Assembly: GCA_963989385.1 (NCBI GenBank)
Contig: OZ022509.1
Location: 76,902,667 to 76,966,666, forward strand
From: Ctena decussata
Lineage: Eukaryota; Mollusca; Bivalvia; Lucinida; Lucinidae
Length of the DNA stretch: 64,000 nt
Direction: 5' to 3'
A program made the position numbers and the translations under genes. Under the pieces are notes generated by a model. That model had not been told where the DNA came from and searched no databases. It was given only the letters and a program-made list of their open reading frames with translations. Below are positions 63,518-64,000 of the stretch, in pieces (within the stretch, counting starts at the first letter, position 1; each line of letters starts with the position of its first letter).

Positions 63518-63703
63518 GAGGCGTCCGCGTAGCCAAGTGGTTAGCGCTACCGACCTTCGATCACAGGGTCGCGGGTTCGCGTCCAGCTGGAGACGAGATT
63601 CTGTTCGAGCCTAACCGGTGCTTCGTTGCGCAGAACCCTTCATAATAACGTTTGCGTCGTCTTGATATGACTGAAATATTGCTGAAAAGAATTTCATCAA
63701 TTT
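63518..63703 (+). mobile_element. tRNA-derived SINE, second head type
   Basis: Head GCGTCCGCGTAGCCAAGTGG with A box TAGCCAAGTGG (63530-63540) and B box GGTTCGCGTCC (63574-63584). Body CTGGAGACGAGATTCTG. 3' domain GATATGACTGAAATATTGCT. The head differs from the 51155 SINE, but the 3' domain is shared. Confidence 0.85.
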
Positions 63704-63755
63704 ATCCAGTTTGGTTTGGATACTCGTTTTGATACACTCTACATAAACCCTTGCC

Positions 63756-64000
63756 TTTTTAGCTCACCTGAGCACGAAGTGCTCAAGGTGAGGTATTGTG
63801 ATCAGTCTTTGTCCGTCGTCCGGCGTCAACTTTTGCTTTAAACGACTTCTCCTCCAAATCTGCTGGACGGATTTTGACATAATTCCACAGAAATGTTTCT
63901 TGGGGGACTCTCTACCAAAATTGACCAAACGGTTCCGCTTCACTGAACAATATGGCCACCAGAGCTGATAATAGAAAAACCTTTAAACAACTTCTCCTCC
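63756..64000 (-). mobile_element. HINE-like element, 3' end, running off the window
   Basis: TTTTTAGCTCACCTGAGCAC, with hairpin GAGCAC-GAA-GTGCTC (63770-63784), is the inverse of the usual 3' terminus. It is followed by GTCCGTCGTCCGGCGTC and core sequence AACGACTTCTCCTCCAAATC. The rest lies beyond 64000. Confidence 0.8.

Overview
The window is eukaryotic. It has GT-AG introns, tRNA-derived SINEs, non-LTR and LTR retrotransposons, DDE transposons and abundant satellite-like cores, with low overall GC. The dominant repeats end in a short hairpin plus a motif such as GGTGAGCTAAAA and carry GACGGACGG-rich tails and minisatellite cores. From memory these are typical of bivalve molluscs (pearl/Helitron-like elements), so I read this as accessory, repeat-packed bivalve DNA. 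I cannot name the species. I found no intact host gene.

Layout. 1-5.1 kb: Helitron-like non-autonomous elements (called HINE-like here), nested in each other, with one SINE. 5.4-8.6 kb: a tRNA-headed SINE and a wrecked Ty3/Gypsy element whose reverse transcriptase is fused by deletion to its integrase. 9.5-11.55 kb: a frameshifted gene combining C2H2 fingers, a charged repeat region and a KCTD-type BTB/T1 domain. 11.7-17.2 kb: mostly unique AT-rich DNA with a 225-bp-armed inverted repeat and a cluster of perfect TGACGTCA sites. 17.8-22.0 kb: one HINE-like element split by a 1.25-kb TIR transposon and by a second HINE-like element.

22.3-31.2 kb is a stratified nest. An ISL2EU/Harbinger-like DDE transposase remnant is cut by a 79-bp retro-insertion, by a 6.2-kb non-LTR retrotransposon, by a SINE and by a HINE-like repeat. 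The 6.2-kb element has ORF1 with three zinc knuckles and ORF2 with endonuclease, RT and RNase H, and is itself cut by a 355-bp fragment of a second LINE family. Four of these insertions have matching target-site duplications, so their order can be read directly. 31.2-33.7 kb holds SINE pieces, a CACGTG-bearing tandem repeat, a near-perfect foldback and one possible terminal exon.

33.7-43.2 kb is a 9.5-kb minus-strand HINE-like array of ~157-bp units that has absorbed at least four SINE copies, three other HINE-like elements and a 705-bp tandem duplication. 43.3-45.3 kb has TIR MITEs. 44.8-50.5 kb is the most interesting gene: a spliced, zinc-finger-headed family-B DNA polymerase of the Polinton/linear-plasmid type, with a nuclease-like segment between polymerase motifs A and B. 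It is broken by several frameshifts, mostly at homopolymers, and ends before motif C where a HINE-like element starts. 50.5-61.3 kb is again HINE-like elements with a SINE and a LINE fragment. 61.9-63.0 kb is a C2H2/proline-rich ORF broken at a 28-C run. The window ends in a tRNA-SINE and the start of another minus-strand HINE-like element.

The coding pieces do not form a pathway. The window records successive insertions, with two or three decayed genes between them.
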